This document shows, one piece after another, positions 48,352 to 61,437 of a stretch of DNA of 64,000 nt (its first letter is position 1; each line of letters begins with the position of its first letter). The translations under genes and the position numbers were made by a program. Under the pieces are notes generated by a model. That model did not search any database, had not been told where the DNA came from, and saw only the letters and a list, made by a program, of their open reading frames with translations. Source of the DNA: Penelope pileata (taxonomy: Eukaryota > Chordata > Aves > Galliformes > Cracidae); NCBI GenBank assembly GCA_013396635.1, contig WBMW01005902.1, forward strand, positions 992,001-1,056,000, given 5' to 3'.

Positions 48352-51300
48352 AATATATATATAAATTCTCAACCACTACGTAAAACCAGAACAGAGACCT
48401 TCCAGTCAGAGAAGAATTTGCAATTTAAAAACTGAAGTACTTTTCAAAATGGCATCACTAAAGAGCTTTAGCATTTGATAAGAAGATTACAGTATATTCA
48501 ATTGCACAGAGCAAAAGCCTTTTAAAATAAAGTACAGGAATAGTGAAGCCAGGCATTTGCAACAAGATAACAAGAAGCTAATCGGCCAGTGGAAAAGGTG
48601 CGCCCTGCTGCAGAGAGCGTTCAGGAGCCAGTCAGATTTTGAAACTCAAATAATGAGTGTTTTTTTTAAGCTTTAACATTTTTCATAATCCAAGTGGGAG
48701 GTCTAAACACAGGCTGTAGGCAACATTAACTGTATTTCCCTTTAACAGGCTTCTATGGGAACAAATGCTCAGTGTCAGGCTGGTACTGTACGTCCATTTA
48801 ATTGAGCTGAGAAAACTCTCCTGCCCCCATAGAAAGCTCATCTCTTCTCTCCATAGATGTGACTATAGAGCTGGCAGATAATATCTGGCTCTCACTCATT
48901 ATTTATACAACCACCTAATTATCTCCCAGAGACTCCCCGTTTTGTCGAAGTTTCTTTCTGGAAACGTCATCTGTTGGCTGAATAGAAAGCCAAATCCAGC
49001 CCCAGATCCCGTGTCAGGGAGCGCCATACCCACAGACAGTGAGCACCAGAGCATCCCTCGCTGGATGGGACACACAGGGAGTAGCACGGGAGTACCGTTC
49101 ACATGGGGACATGATCCTGGTGTTACACTCAGGTCTGAGATTTCTCCTGGGACATGCACACATTCAAGATCAACAGTACAAAAATACAGTTAAAGAGAAA
49201 CATGATATGGTTAGGGGACAAAGATAAACAAAACCGGTATCTGCATATTGCACAGTTTCCTCCTCTGCACGAGTGGGTTCTGTCTTATTGCTTACACTGC
49301 TCCAGTGCTGTCATACCCAAACGTTGCTGATATCTATTTAATGGTGACAAAATCTTCTGAGGTCAAGAGCTGTTGTCATCCCTCCTCTCCAGCTGATGAA
49401 TTGAGCATGGAGAAAATACGGACCAAAATTAGAAGCTCTCAGGTAGGGAGAGCGGAGCTTGAATTGAAACACAAAATCCCTCTGCAGGAAATCACTTTTT
49501 GCTAATATTTAGGTGCCCAGCATCCTGCTGTTACATAACCCAAAGAGAATATTATTTGGACATTTATCACTGCAGAAATTCCCAAATGAGGCAACCACTG
49601 CCGAGATCCCATGGTGTCATGCCATGAGCCCCTCCAGCATGCACAGATGTGCCAGGCTGAGCACCAAAGGGAGGTAATACAGTGTGATTCGGCCTGCTGA
49701 GGGATTTGGGTTGCAGCTTCAGCTCTCTGTACGATTCAAGCATGAGGCATTAAAGAAAGCTGCTGGAGTGAGAGGTTTCCATGCCAGGAGCTGGGCACCA
49801 CTGTGCCCATCCAGCACGGCTACATTCAACACAACATTGGGGCTACAGCTCCCTTTTAGGTGGTACCATCTCTTCTTTTTTTAATTTCAGCTTCAGACTA
49901 AAAGCAAGGAGTGGGTATAATCCTATTCCCTCTTAACATCTCCTGTACCACTCTGGGCAAATCACTCGGGTTCAGCTCAGCAGAGCACTGGAGTTCACTG
50001 GGAAGAGATAAGAAAAGCAACCAAGGGCACCTGCCAACTTCTCACCATGTCTCCACCACTCTGCAAGCAGAGCTCTGAGACAGACTTGGCCAAAACCTCC
50101 AACCTCAGCCACAGCCCATGAAGAGGGCACTGGTGTTTCTGCTGCCACAGTTCTTTGAGATTGAAGCCACCTCAATTTAGCAGACACACCATTATCTTCC
50201 TCAGGCACTCACATGCTCAGCAACAGCATGAAGTGCATGCTTTTGCTTTACTGGTCAGATGGAGGCTTTTTTTTTTGCCATTTCATTTTTAAGATTATAG
50301 GATTTGCACAGATGCTAGTAAAATATTTTGTAGCAGTGCCGTAAGACAGCAGAGTGGAACAACACACACGTATTATGAAAGCTATGTCATTATAATATGC
50401 AGCTTTTCTGTTATAAATTACATTGAGCAGCTAAAGTACAGGTTGCAGCAAAGTCTACACAAGTCATGTTGTGTCTGTATTGTGCGTTAGGAAGCAAAAA
50501 GAAACAACAATTTCTTTGTGGATTTTAGTACACTTAGCAAAATGGCCAAGATTAAATTCCTTGGAGAGGAGGGCGTCAAACCCTACTTATAAAAATCATT
50601 GTTGTTTTTTTAAAGTGAGCAACACAGCTATGCAGTTGTGTCACAACTATAGAAATATCAAATAACACTGAATTAAAGGCCTTTTCAGGCAAAACATGGC
50701 TTGCTGTTGATGTCTGTTTTTTAATCCTGAAGCACTGGTTCTCTGAAGTAGCCAAGAAAACTTGTCCACCTTGCCATGCCGGGCATTTAGAGGATGCTGC
50801 AACCATCCTTCTGCCTTTCGTAACAGAACATCACAGGCTCCTCGTCCTGGCAGAAGAGTGTGTCTTGGGGTGATAGTAAAGGTCCGAAGGCTCAGCAAAG
50901 GTGGCCCCAAGTTGGCTTGGAAGGGGACAGGGAGAGCGAAGGGGCAACAAGAGACTGTCCACAGAAGCAGTTTGAAGCCAGGACTGTGGGGCATGAAGGA
51001 AGCATCCTTACAGCCCTCCCCAGTTTTCTTCCCACACTGTTGATCATTCTTTCAATCAGAATTTTCCCTGTCCTCATCCCATCTCTCTTTTGACTCAAAT
51101 TTCTGTTCATCACCCTCCCCTTCCACCGTGTGCCCCTGTTCCCATAAAAGCAAGAATTCATCTTTGCCCTGTTCCCACATACGACCGTCTAAAACATACG
51201 GCTTGCAGAACTTTGTTTTGTTTACTTGGCTACTCTTCTCTTTCCGACCTTTTTCCATCTTAAAGTCCCTATATGAAAGCATTATGTGAAAAAGTGACAT

Positions 51301-51780
51301 GATGTACCAATAGCTTGGCAAGTTGACACCCTTAAAAAGAAACAAAGGTCTTGTACACTATTTCCAGATGTAGAGAAGAGAAAATAGAGGTGAAGAAGCA
51401 GGTGGGAATTCAGTGGTGATGAAATGAAAGTGACAAACTTACAATGTGATCAGCTTCTAAGCAAGTTTTTGACCAAAACATGAGGAAAAGAATGGTAAAT
51501 AAGGTATTTAGGAGAAACCATTAAACCAAGCAACAACAACTTTCTCTCCCTCCTCTGCTATCCCCTTACATTAGACTTTGGTTTGGAACAATGAATTTTA
51601 CTAGCTTGGAAGGGAATATTTCAGTGGCCAGCTGGAAAACCCAACTGACTGACTATTTGTGGTGATGTTAAATCCCACAGCACAGCTTGCCCCCGGAGTA
51701 TCCCCATCACATCCCAGAGCCTGGGAGCAAAGGTTGGGCCAAAACTAGTGATTGTCGTTTTTTAAGTAAAAAAAAAAAAA

Positions 51781-51781
51781 N
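51781..51781. other. Single ambiguous base after a poly-A
   Basis: One N follows a run of A and precedes CCCAACC. Probably an unresolved homopolymer length or base in the assembly. Confidence 0.95.
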
Positions 51782-52525
51782 CCCAACCAGAATCATTTTA
51801 AGGATGGCACACACGAATTTCTTCTTTTCTGCATTGCCTCTGCACACCCGCTGCTGGCAATGCAACAACATAAGCACTGAATGTTGTGCTTAGTAGCTTA
51901 AGAGCTACAAGACAGATTTGTGTTTTGTTCATTTGTCCAAAATGTGCTTTTCCAGAAAAAAATCCCCTCTTCCCAAAACAAACATGACCTCCTCTTCTCC
52001 TTTCAGTTGTCTTTGAATTTCCAGAATTGGAGTGACACCATCCTTGGAGGAGGGAAAGGAGAGAACACACACTCAGGAGGTTTTTATTCCGGACACACAG
52101 GCTCTCCCTGAGACAGCATTTTGCCAACTCATGGAGAGTTTGGAAAATGAAGGCAGAAGCGCCCATTTGACTGAAATCAATGGGAAGGCAGCGCAGCACA
52201 TGGAGCACCGGGGCAATTTGCTTTTGGCAGCCTATTTTGCTAAGTAGGTGGGCTGCATTCAGAGCCAATTAGAGGTTGACGTTTCCTTCCTTAGGTACAA
52301 AGCACAGCAGCTCAGCTTGGGCTATTCTTCCCTCACTGAGTCTGTGTTTACTGTGGCTGTTCGTTTCTACTGTTGGCAAGGGGGATGTTTAATAAAGCAG
52401 GCCATTCTCTAGTTACAAACGTGGTATATCATCGTTGGTGTATGTACACATATGGTATGAAATAGAATGCTGTTAAAAAGTCAAAGCAACTCCTGCCAGC
52501 AATTTTTGACGGTGGTATTGTGGAG

Positions 52526-52546
52526 AAAAAAAAAAAAAAAAAAAAA
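52526..52546. repeat. Poly-A tract (21)
   Basis: Uninterrupted A run between TGGAG and TTGGGG. Confidence 0.9.
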
Positions 52547-55500
52547 TTGGGGCACAATTCAGTTCTCTATTTTCTGATACCAGGGGGAAAAAGGGAGAGA
52601 AAACAGCGATTCTAAGCTTTGCTTTGGCTTGTGCCACTCTATAAATGGAGCCAGAAAGGTTCTTGATCAAGATTTTTATTTCATGCAGCACTAAGCTACA
52701 GGAATGTTCACACCTAGGGTCTGCTTTAGTCCTATCTTTAATTAAGGTAGTTTATTTTTTCAAACATGCTACCTGAGACCTGCTGATGTTGCTTCGGGTC
52801 ATGCAGCCATGCTTCAAACTGCTTTCTAATATACTTAATAGTGCCACAGTGTTATGTTCAGCTTATTACTGCTACAGAAGCAGTAGGGTCATGGTATTCT
52901 CTGCAAAATACTTCTGTAATGGAGTGGATTAATTTAATGAATGCCATTTGCTACAGCAGAAGTGACAATGATTTGATGTTTTGTTACAATTAAGACTCAT
53001 TAGCCAGTGATTTTTTTCTTAGTTGTATGACACCACAACAGATATAACACATATCAAATAGAGAAGTTTTGAACTTCTTTCTAGTCATTTGTAATAAACA
53101 TGAAGGAAGTGAGAATGGAAGTCTCAGCAGTCAGCTGCTTAAGGGTAGCCTTTCTGAGGGATGTCACACCTGTGGGGAGATGCAAAACTGAAGGAAGCTT
53201 CTAGGAAATAACTGGATGATACTTGGCATTTAAACAAAACAACTGCAAATTTAACCCAATATACCCAATATACAAAAAGGCTTTTGGAGAAGGCAGGCAA
53301 AGCTGGGTCTTGGTGCTTCAGTTTTAACAAGATTCTGGAGCTCCACCAGGAGAGCAACATTGCCAAAAAGCACATGACTTCTCTGCATCTCAGAACGTGC
53401 TGGTGAGGACCAGTGCTCCCTGTCACAAGACTGAAGGAAAACTCAAAGCCTGTTTTAGTAACAATCCCTTCTTTTTCAAGCAGTATTTGAACACTGAGGA
53501 ATGAACCCCACACTGTTCCACTAATGCAAAGTCCTTTGTTTCATAGAAATGCAACTCATTTGCTTTTCACAAATCTGAAATAGCAGTATGCTGAAAATTC
53601 AAAAGACAAAGTCCCCTACTAAATAAAAAAAAAAAAAAATGCATTGTCAAGTAAAAACAACATTGGACAAACCAATGTCAGACTCCAGGTTAAGTTTGCA
53701 CACTATAAGAAGTCAAAAGCCAAAATAACATTTTTGCGAATGCAGCATTCCCCAGTGTTGTTGAGGACACAAGATCATGCTTAGCTGTACGACCTGCAGA
53801 CACATCTTACTCAGCAGAGTAGTTACCAAAGTAATTTAATTGGCCAAGTCAATATATATAAAACCCCCATAAGCATCCCCAGAAAGACCCACAAACTTAA
53901 AAGATTTTAGAAGTAAAAATAGCTATTAAGTGAAGAAAATTGAATCTTAAATGTACAAACTATAAATGATGCCATAATGTTCAACAGTGATAACTCATGA
54001 CTTAAACTCATGATGATCCAGTAGTGACAGCTGCTGAATAGGAAATCCTTAAAGATTGCAAGGTTATGAGTGAAAATTCTGCATTAGCAAAATCCACCAA
54101 AACGAACATCCTAAACACTAGTGCAAAAGCAGCACATAAAGTTACTTGTCTGACTTCGAATCATAGAATAAGAACCCTTTCAAAATATAAAGAAAAAAGG
54201 AAATAATGAAAAACATCAATACAATTTCTTACTGCTCTTGTGCAAATTGGGCCTAAGACGGACACAGGTACACTTGCCAAGAAAGACAAAAACACATTGT
54301 ATTGTCAAGATCTCCAGCTGCTGCTGCCGATGACATCTTTGAATGACAGCCTTAAGATGCAGGAAGACAGCAAAAAATAGGTAAGAAGGAGGAGGTGACT
54401 GAGCAGGCAGCCCTGGAAGCTCCAGACCCAGATGTTTGACAGCAAAAAGCATCTTCAGGGGAGTTCTTTGAAGATCTCCATACTCTATAGGGCTTCTCCA
54501 GCTCTTCTCAGCACACCCTTGGTAGGAAAGCCAAAACTACTTGTAGATGCTGGTATGCAGACAACACAGATTGCAATCTGAAATGAGCCACACATGCAAA
54601 TCCCCTATTCACTCTTATCTATGCGCAATCTCTGTCAACTCTCCCATGCAGATGCAAAGCTGAGCAGTAATGTGCTAATAAATGAAATACAAAATCTGTT
54701 GTTCCCTCCTATTGTAGAGTGAGGATAAAAATCACACTCCTGCTCTCTTATCCCATGCCAGGAGAGTTATAACCCTATGAAAATCACTTGAGTTAAAGAT
54801 AAGCTGGGAGCTTCAACTTTATATTCATTTTTATCAAATCCTTGAAACTGCTTCATGGGGCTTATTTTAATAGGTATTTCTACTAACAATAATAACCCCC
54901 CTTATCTGTGCTATAGAATAGAGGAAAAAAAAGCAGATTGCATCATAAATCTTAGTCATACTAGGTAATAATCTTCAAAATCATCCTCTTAGCATGGATG
55001 GCACCTGTTAAGTTAAAGCACTTTTTTCCTGTCAGTTTAGGAATAGTCTCATACCAGCTCCTGTAACAAAAATGGAAGGCTTTCCACAAACCACACTGGC
55101 ATTGCAGGACCATGAATTCCTTCTAGGCTCTCTGAAGCCCAGCTGTGAGCATGGCACCCAGTACCTATAATCAGGGAAAGGGGAATAAAATTTTCTAAGT
55201 GCTCACTGAGTTTAACCCCAGCCCCTCACTGCAGGGCTTTGTCTCTGGGTGTTTCTAACAAGAGTTTAAACTGTCAGCTGCAATGTAATTTTGTTTATTA
55301 AAAGCAGAAGAGCTACGGCAATGATTATGTCAAATCTGAGCTACACAAAGGGCTATACATTTGCAGTCTCTTTACACAAGCCACACTGATAAACATCATG
55401 TATTTCACAACTGCCTCTGATATATGACACACCATATAATGTACTTATATATATTTAAAGCAATTTTATTCCAAGAGATGCACAGTTGATTTCAGTAGAG

Positions 55501-55914
55501 GGCATGTTTTCCAAGATGCGTTAAGGTCTAGTTAAATTTATTTTTTTTAAAAAAAGTGCAACTTATTACAACAATGCAAACTATTATTGTCACAACAATG
55601 TAAAGTACCCATGGATTTAGTACTAGAAACGTTCTATTCATCATGATCTCATTTGGCAATAGTGTCATTTCACAGTATTTTATTATACAAACATTTCTCC
55701 AAGAACGATGCCATCTCATAGAGGAGGTGCAAAAACTGGGCACTTTCACTCCAAAGCATCTGAACTCTGGTTCTTTATCAAATTCTTTGAAAATAAATAC
55801 AGTCACTCCACTAGCATTTCAGTCTTCTTCCAAATATAGTGAGGATGCAAAACTTCGAGCTCTAGACCATGGAATATGACACAAAAACAGTAAATTATAA
55901 CCTTGGTTGGATGG

Positions 55915-56030
55915 AGAAGTTGAGGTAAGTGACCTACCCAAAGACTTAAACTATGCCATGAATAGAGCAAAAGGAAATGTTGGAGGTGCTGATGTCCTAG
56001 CACGTGTTCCAGTCCCTTCTCAACTCTCAG
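55915..56030 (-). mobile_element. Weak MIR-like similarity
   Basis: GGAGAAGTTGAGGTAAGTGA then CCTACCCAAAGACTTAAACT resembles the antisense MIR core (GAAACTGAGGCACAGAG, AAGTGACTTGCCCAAGGTCA). Only one block is persuasive. Confidence 0.35.
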
Positions 56031-56633
56031 ATGTCTCTTAGAGGGTACCAGATTTAGGAATACAAAATATTTGTAATTAACCAATTAGCACAACAGAACA
56101 GCAAACTCATCTGCAATAGGGTGGCATTGTATATGCATTTTAAAAAGTGGTGCGTGACATTATCATCAAACCTTTGACATTTTGGTGGTTTTCTGTGAGT
56201 AGACTTCCCCCTGTGCCATGCAGTGAGATACATGGTGAGGTTACGGAATAGACAACACATCATCCATCCCCTTTGGAATTACCCATGGACACTCAGCTTC
56301 TGCCTCACCCTAACTACAAGCCACCCCAACTGAGAAAGGGCCTACACACCAGATGAACAGTCTGGGAGCAGTTCTTCGAAGCGAACATGTGGGCCCAAAC
56401 TTTCCACCTCCTATCTTTTAGGTCTAACAGAGAAGTCCAGTATCTCCCAGTTTGTAAATCAAACCTAACTTTAAGACTTAGAATTTTCCAAAGATTCAAA
56501 AGTATTTCTAATCATCAGGAAGAAAAAAAGAAATCAAGCTTTACTGTTAGCAAAGTGTACATGAATACCTGAATAATGTTTCAATTAAAAATAACATGAA
56601 AACATAAGCTCCTGGACATCTTCTAAACGTATC

Positions 56634-56651
56634 TTTTTTTTTTTTTTTTTT
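56634..56651. repeat. Poly-T tract (18)
   Basis: Uninterrupted T run after CGTATC. Confidence 0.9.
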
Positions 56652-57263
56652 AAATACCCTGAGGCTTTAATAGATGAGGAATAGGTAAGGAGGCTCTTTC
56701 AATGTGCTCTTAGCACCTTCCAGCATTTGGAACACCAATGTGACATGTCTGTCATAGATCTCCCAGCCGGCATCATGACACCCACTTCTGCAGTCCCCTC
56801 ACAAGATTGCAGGTCCTGGTTCACAACACCAGGACCAGGATGCAACTCTGTCCTAGCCTTCATCCTCTCTTATTTGCCCTCTCACTATCCACTGCTGTCC
56901 TGTACTGCCCTTCTCCACTTCTTCCTCCTGCAGATCTCTCTGCCATCACGAATCCTGGCAATGTTAAATCTGCCACTCAGTTATCACATTTCACGGCCAA
57001 ATATACAAATCCACTTCCCTTTGGATCACTGTGATTCCATTTTATGGTCTCAATTCCTCTTTTCTGGTCCCTTGCTTAGGGTCTGTTGTTTATTATTATT
57101 ACCCTATCTGGAAGTTAATCTCTCTGAGGCTGAGTCCTTGCTGCTGCCTTGGTCCATTCAGCATGAGGCCTGGTGCTCTGTCAGCGCCTGATAAACCATT
57201 TGTCATTGAGGCAGATAATGCACTGCACACATGTCCATTTTAAACAGCATATACCAAAGTGCT

Positions 57264-57662
57264 GAGAATCATAGAATGGTTCATGTTGGAAGGGACCCCA
57301 GAGATCATCTTGTTCCAACCCCCTGCCATGGGCAAGGACACCTCCCACTAGACCAGGTTGCCCAAAGCCCCATCCAGCCTGGCTTTAAATAACTCCAGGG
57401 AGGGGGGATCCACAACTTCTCTGGGCAACCCATTCCAGGGCCTCACCACCCTCACAGTGAAGAATTTCTTCCTTCTATCTAGTCTAAATGTACCCTGTTC
57501 CAGTTTATAACCATTACCCCTTGTCCTGTCATTATCTATCCTTGTAAAAAGCCCCTCCCCAGCTTTCCTGTAGGCCCCTTCAGGTACTGGAAGGCTGCTA
57601 TCAGGTCCCCCCCGCAGCCTTCTCTTCTCCAGGCTGAAGAGTCCTAACTCTCTCAGCCTGTA
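57264..57662 (-). mobile_element. CR1 LINE, 5'-truncated, well preserved
   Basis: Left end GAGAATCATAGAATGGTTCA and TGTTGGAAGGGACCCCAGAG, then CCCCATCCAGCCTGGCTTTA, CTCTGGGCAACCCATTCCAG, ACCATTACCCCTTGTCCTGT and TCTTCTCCAGGCTGAAGAGT, ending near CAGCCTG. The minus-strand frame at 57348-57776 covers it and shows the CR1 ORF2 C-terminal signatures (LGLFSLEKRRLRGG, then PWNGLPREVVDPPSLELFK). The unusually long open stretch and clean match imply relative youth; it carries no reverse transcriptase core and cannot move by itself. Confidence 0.95.
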
Positions 57663-57949
57663 TAAAACTGTTAAAATAGCACTGAAGGATTTATTAATAT
57701 ATGTGGTGGGCATTTTTTCCCCCCCGTTCCATGAGAAACACAGGAAGAAACAGTTGCATGGCTGGGCCAGATGCAAAGAGGTGTTTAAAACCTGCAGATC
57801 CTTGTGATTTCAATAAAGGCTTCACAGACCCAGCATTTTTATAAAAACCCTTTTTGAGTTCTCCAAATGGAGCACAATAATTAAAAGGACATATCTGAAA
57901 GTCAGAGTCTTCACTTCCTTTGGCTTCAATATATGCTATAAGCTAATCC
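57663..57949. other. Spacer between two CR1 copies
   Basis: About 290 bp of AT-rich DNA; nothing recognised. Confidence 0.6.
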
Positions 57950-58218
57950 TAGAATCGTAGAGTCATTTAGGTTGGAAGAAACCTCTAAAATCATCAAGTC
58001 CATCCATTGGCCTAGGACTGCCAAGTCTACCACCAAACCATGTCCTTACGCACCGCATCCACATATCTCTTAAATAGCTCCAGGGATGAGGACTCAACTA
58101 CCTCCCTAGGCAGCCTGTTTCAGTGCTTCACCACCCTCTCAGTGAAGCAATTCTTCCTAATATCCAACCTATACATCCCCTGGCACAATTTGAGGCCATT
58201 TCCTCATGTCCTGTTGAC
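57950..58218 (-). mobile_element. CR1 LINE 3' fragment
   Basis: AGAATCGTAGAGTCATTTAG, GGTTGGAAGAAACCTCTAAA, CCACCAAACCATGTCCTTAC, CTCCAGGGATGAGGACTC, CCTAGGCAGCCTGTTTCAGT and GGCACAATTTGAGGCCATTT in minus-strand CR1 order. Same general subfamily as the copy at 25297. Truncated after CTCATGTCCTGTTGAC. Confidence 0.92.
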
Positions 58219-61084
58219 AATGCATCTCTTTGCTGTTCAAACACTACTGGAGGTTCATTTAAAGAAGTGTTTTTGAGAAGACAAGCTTTAGGGACTGAGC
58301 AGAACTGTGACCACTTCTCCCTGTAAGTCCTGGCAGCAGAGAGGTGACCAAGGTAGCTACCTGCACACTAAATGGAAATTCCTCTTTGCTACAAACAATT
58401 CAGTTGTTCTCTGTATTCTTCAGATTTCATGCTGTGTGTCACGTCACTGTGTGAGGAATTATTTTTACTTTTACGCTACCTTATCAGTTCTCTAAGATGG
58501 TCAATATTTGTATGTTAACATCTCGCAGTGCAAGAGAGATTCCATAGAGAAGACCAAAAGCTCCTTGCTTTAATCCCTACTGTGCAGGAGAATTACAGCT
58601 CCCAGTGGAGATTTCTGAGGTGCCAAGAAAAGCAGCTTCTCAGACCACTTGCAGAAGAGCTTCCCAGCCCCAGAGGAGCTGTAGCTGAGGTCTGCTCCTG
58701 CCTCAGCTGTCCCAGAAGTCACTACAGCTAACAGATGCTTAAGATTAAAAAAAAAACAAAAACACACAAAAGCCCTGAACCCAAACCAGGGGCTACTAGA
58801 GTAAGTATTAAAAGACAGATTTTAAACCCAAGTTGTAGCTTGAGTCACCTGATCTCCTTCTAACAGCAGTGCTGGGATGGCTGCAGGTATATGCTGCCAT
58901 GAACTGGGATGTAGCTGGACAAAATGAGTAACTTCATTACTTCACTTTCATGGTGAGCAGAGCTGCCCAACATCTTGGGGAAGGGATGGGGGGAAGGGGG
59001 GAGGGGTTGGAAATCAAACCAGCTATGACCAGGTGTTATGAAGTTCTCCTTGATGTTATCAGCCACCTGCAGAAGCCTTCCTACACAAGAGGCTGCAGGC
59101 CCTGGGAAGAAGGGAGACCAGCAAAAACGGAGTAAGCCAATGTGTTTTATTGGCTGCTAATCATAGTCTCACAAAGCAAGATTTGGGATTTGATTAAAAC
59201 TAGATATGAACTACATTTTTCAAGTTATTTTAGTAACTTTTCTTGCCTCTAATTTTTTCTTTTTTTTTTTGTTGTGATGATAAAAAAAAAGAAAAAAAGA
59301 TAAGAAGGTCCAAGGATGTTTCTGTGCACTATTACTATTACCTAAGGGAATAAAACCGCAGATGATTGGGACAGCTTTTCTCAGTTAATACATTAAAACT
59401 AGTGTTGAAACAAGTTTATTTTAAAATAAACAAGTCCCCACCCTTACTACTTCCATATAGATTTACTTGGGCATTCAGATTTCAAAACAAAACTGATCAC
59501 AATTTTTTTTGTTTGTAAGGTGGATTTTTGCTACCTAATATAGGCTATATTTATTTGGAAATTAAGGCCATCTACATACAAATGTGCACAACAATAATGA
59601 AACTCATTTTTTGAAGTCCACTTTAATTACTTTGGTGACAATACTTGCATAACAGCTTTTAGCTTTATAACTAATTAAAAATGAGAAATTCAGCTTTTAA
59701 AAAGCTCTAAGGTAATTTGCATTTACAGCAGGCATCCAGTCAAGGTTTCCAGCTTGGGTTAGCTATCAGTTTCTGTCATTGAAGGTCTTTAAAAAAATAT
59801 CTGCTTTAAACAAAGACATAGCCTTTCCTCAAGCCATCCTTACATACCTTTTCACAGGATTATTACATTACCCAGTTCTACGTCGTATCTGTGACATTCC
59901 TGCATATTACAACATATGTCAGGGGCACACAAGATTTGGATGGCCACTCTGGTGCGATGTTTTTATGAGACCAAAAGCTAAATAACAAAGCAAACAAAGA
60001 AGCGGACCGACAACATAGATGTCATTTTATCCTCCTCACAGATCTCACAGGAAAACTGGAGTATAAAAGCCAATTGCATTAATTTTCTTTGAAATCAAAA
60101 AGAAAACTCTAGTAATTCTTGAAGTGAACCTGGTGGTTCTCAGAATAAACCTTTGTTTCACAGCAAGAATTATAGGAAGTTTTGAAGAGCGTTAGATTTG
60201 GCCTGTGGTATCTGGATGCAGTTTTGGTTACAGCAAGTCTACCTCTCTCTCTCCTTATCACACCAGCATATATCACAGTCCCTTCCTTGAGTATATCAGA
60301 AGTGAGTCCCCATGCTACCGCTGCACTGTGTCAATTATATGCATTTTGTCTGAATATTGTAAAAGTGATGCTGCTATATGTGACCTGCTGAAAGTGATTT
60401 TTAGTTTCATCTCTTCAAAGTAATTTAATACTGATTTCTCAGTTAGTACTCATGAAACCTAGGGTAAGAGAGAAGGGCTGGGGAACAGGTCTAATGTAAG
60501 CACATCAATTTTTAAATAGCTTTTCTATGTTCACTGAGATGAAAATGCAAGCAGCTTGGCTCATTTAGGAAAGTCACAACACCCCAGAAAGTCTCCTTCC
60601 CCACCGCAGACACAGCTGTACTGCTCGGGCTGTCTCACTGGAAATCTCAAACCTTATCAAGGTCAAGTGCTGCAAAGAGGGAGCCTGGTGATCTGTTCAA
60701 AAGGCTGCTACAGGGATTACTCTCCTGGACTGTTTGCCCTCTCCCTTCTCTGTTGCATCAGCATATACATCTTTGCTTTCTATGCCCTTTGGGACTGTCA
60801 ACCCCACTGTGCTCCCTGCATGCTGACTCCCACCTTTGATCAACAATGTCAGCCCTCACCTGCTCAGCACAACACTCCAACACTACTCAGCTGTAGCCAA
60901 CGATCCCTGTAAATATTCACAGATCAGCTTGTAAAAGGAGAGAACAAAGCAAATCTCTCCCTCCTTTCAGGATATTTGGTGCCAGGTGCAGAAGATGTGA
61001 CTGTTTGACAGGGCTGTGCACCAGCTCCTGCATTCCTCTCTGAACATTTGCTTTGTTGTATGTTATCTCACAGGTTGAATCTGA
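58219..61084. other. Non-coding DNA, no gene seen
   Basis: Short ORFs only, including a 118-codon frame (60556-60912) with a hydrophobic, Cys-rich stretch but no domain or splice evidence. T- and A-rich runs at 59256-59270 and 59282-59299. Confidence 0.55.
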
Positions 61085-61437
61085 GTCAGCAGCATGTCCT
61101 GGCAGCCAGAGGGGCCAGCTGTGCCCTGGGGTGCACCAGGCCCATCACTGCTGGGTGAGGGGAGGGATTATCCCACTCCGTATGGTGCAGCCTCACCCTG
61201 AACACCAGGTGCAGGTCCAAACCTGCCACAATAATAAGCAGGACATCAAACTATTAGAGTGACCAACAGAGGACTACAAAAGTGGGAAAGGGTCTGAAGG
61301 GCAGGATACATGAGCAGCAGCTACTGTCCCTTGGTTTGTTCAGCGCAGAGCAGAGGGGGCTGAGGGGAGGCCTCATGGCAGCCTACAGCCCCTCACAGGA
61401 AACAGAGAGACAGGCACTGATCTCTGCTCTCTGGTGA
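61085..61437 (+). mobile_element. CR1 LINE, 5' part of an interrupted copy
   Basis: CATGTCCTGGCAGCCAGAGG, CCCTGGGGTGCACCAGGCCC, GCAGGACATCAAACTATTAG, CCCTTGGTTTGTTCAGCGCA, GGCTGAGGGGAGGCCTCATG and CTGATCTCTGCTCTCTGGTG are consecutive CR1 sense blocks. The copy stops exactly at GGTGA, and the next expected consensus (CAGCGACAGGACCC) is found about 980 bp later at 62422. Confidence 0.93.
61433..61437 (+). repeat. Target-site duplication, left copy (GGTGA)
   Basis: GGTGA occurs once here and again at 62417-62421, exactly flanking the insert; an uninterrupted CR1 has it once. Confidence 0.75.

Larger units (their letters stand above)
48352..57263. other. Mostly unique non-coding DNA
   Basis: No supported exon. 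Includes a possible regulatory-looking block at 48540-48900, weak MIR-like stretches near 49375-49500 and 55915-56030, A runs at 51768-51780, 52526-52546 and 53626-53639, and a T run at 56634-56651. The 154-codon frame at 56727-57191 and the 156-codon frame at 51798-52268 (minus) show no domain. Confidence 0.55.

Noticed and set aside
49375..49500. MIR-like phrases (AGCTGATGAATTGAGCATGG, GGAGCTTGAATTGAA)
   Set aside because: Too diverged and too few ordered blocks to call.
51798..52268. 156-codon minus-strand ORF
   Set aside because: No domain, no splice signals checked as convincing, composition like background.
54159..54180. GAATCATAGAATAAGAACCC resembling a CR1 tail
   Set aside because: Only about 20 bp matches and no CR1 body follows on either side.
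56727..57191. 154-codon plus-strand ORF
   Set aside because: Hydrophobic but featureless; no initiation or splice support; ends beside a CR1.
57348..57776. 142-codon ORF with a protein-like WNGLPREVV phrase
   Set aside because: It is the C-terminal part of CR1 ORF2 in a truncated LINE, not a host gene.
60556..60912. 118-codon ORF with a hydrophobic Cys-rich stretch
   Set aside because: Could suggest a small membrane protein, but no signal peptide, homologue or splice evidence.
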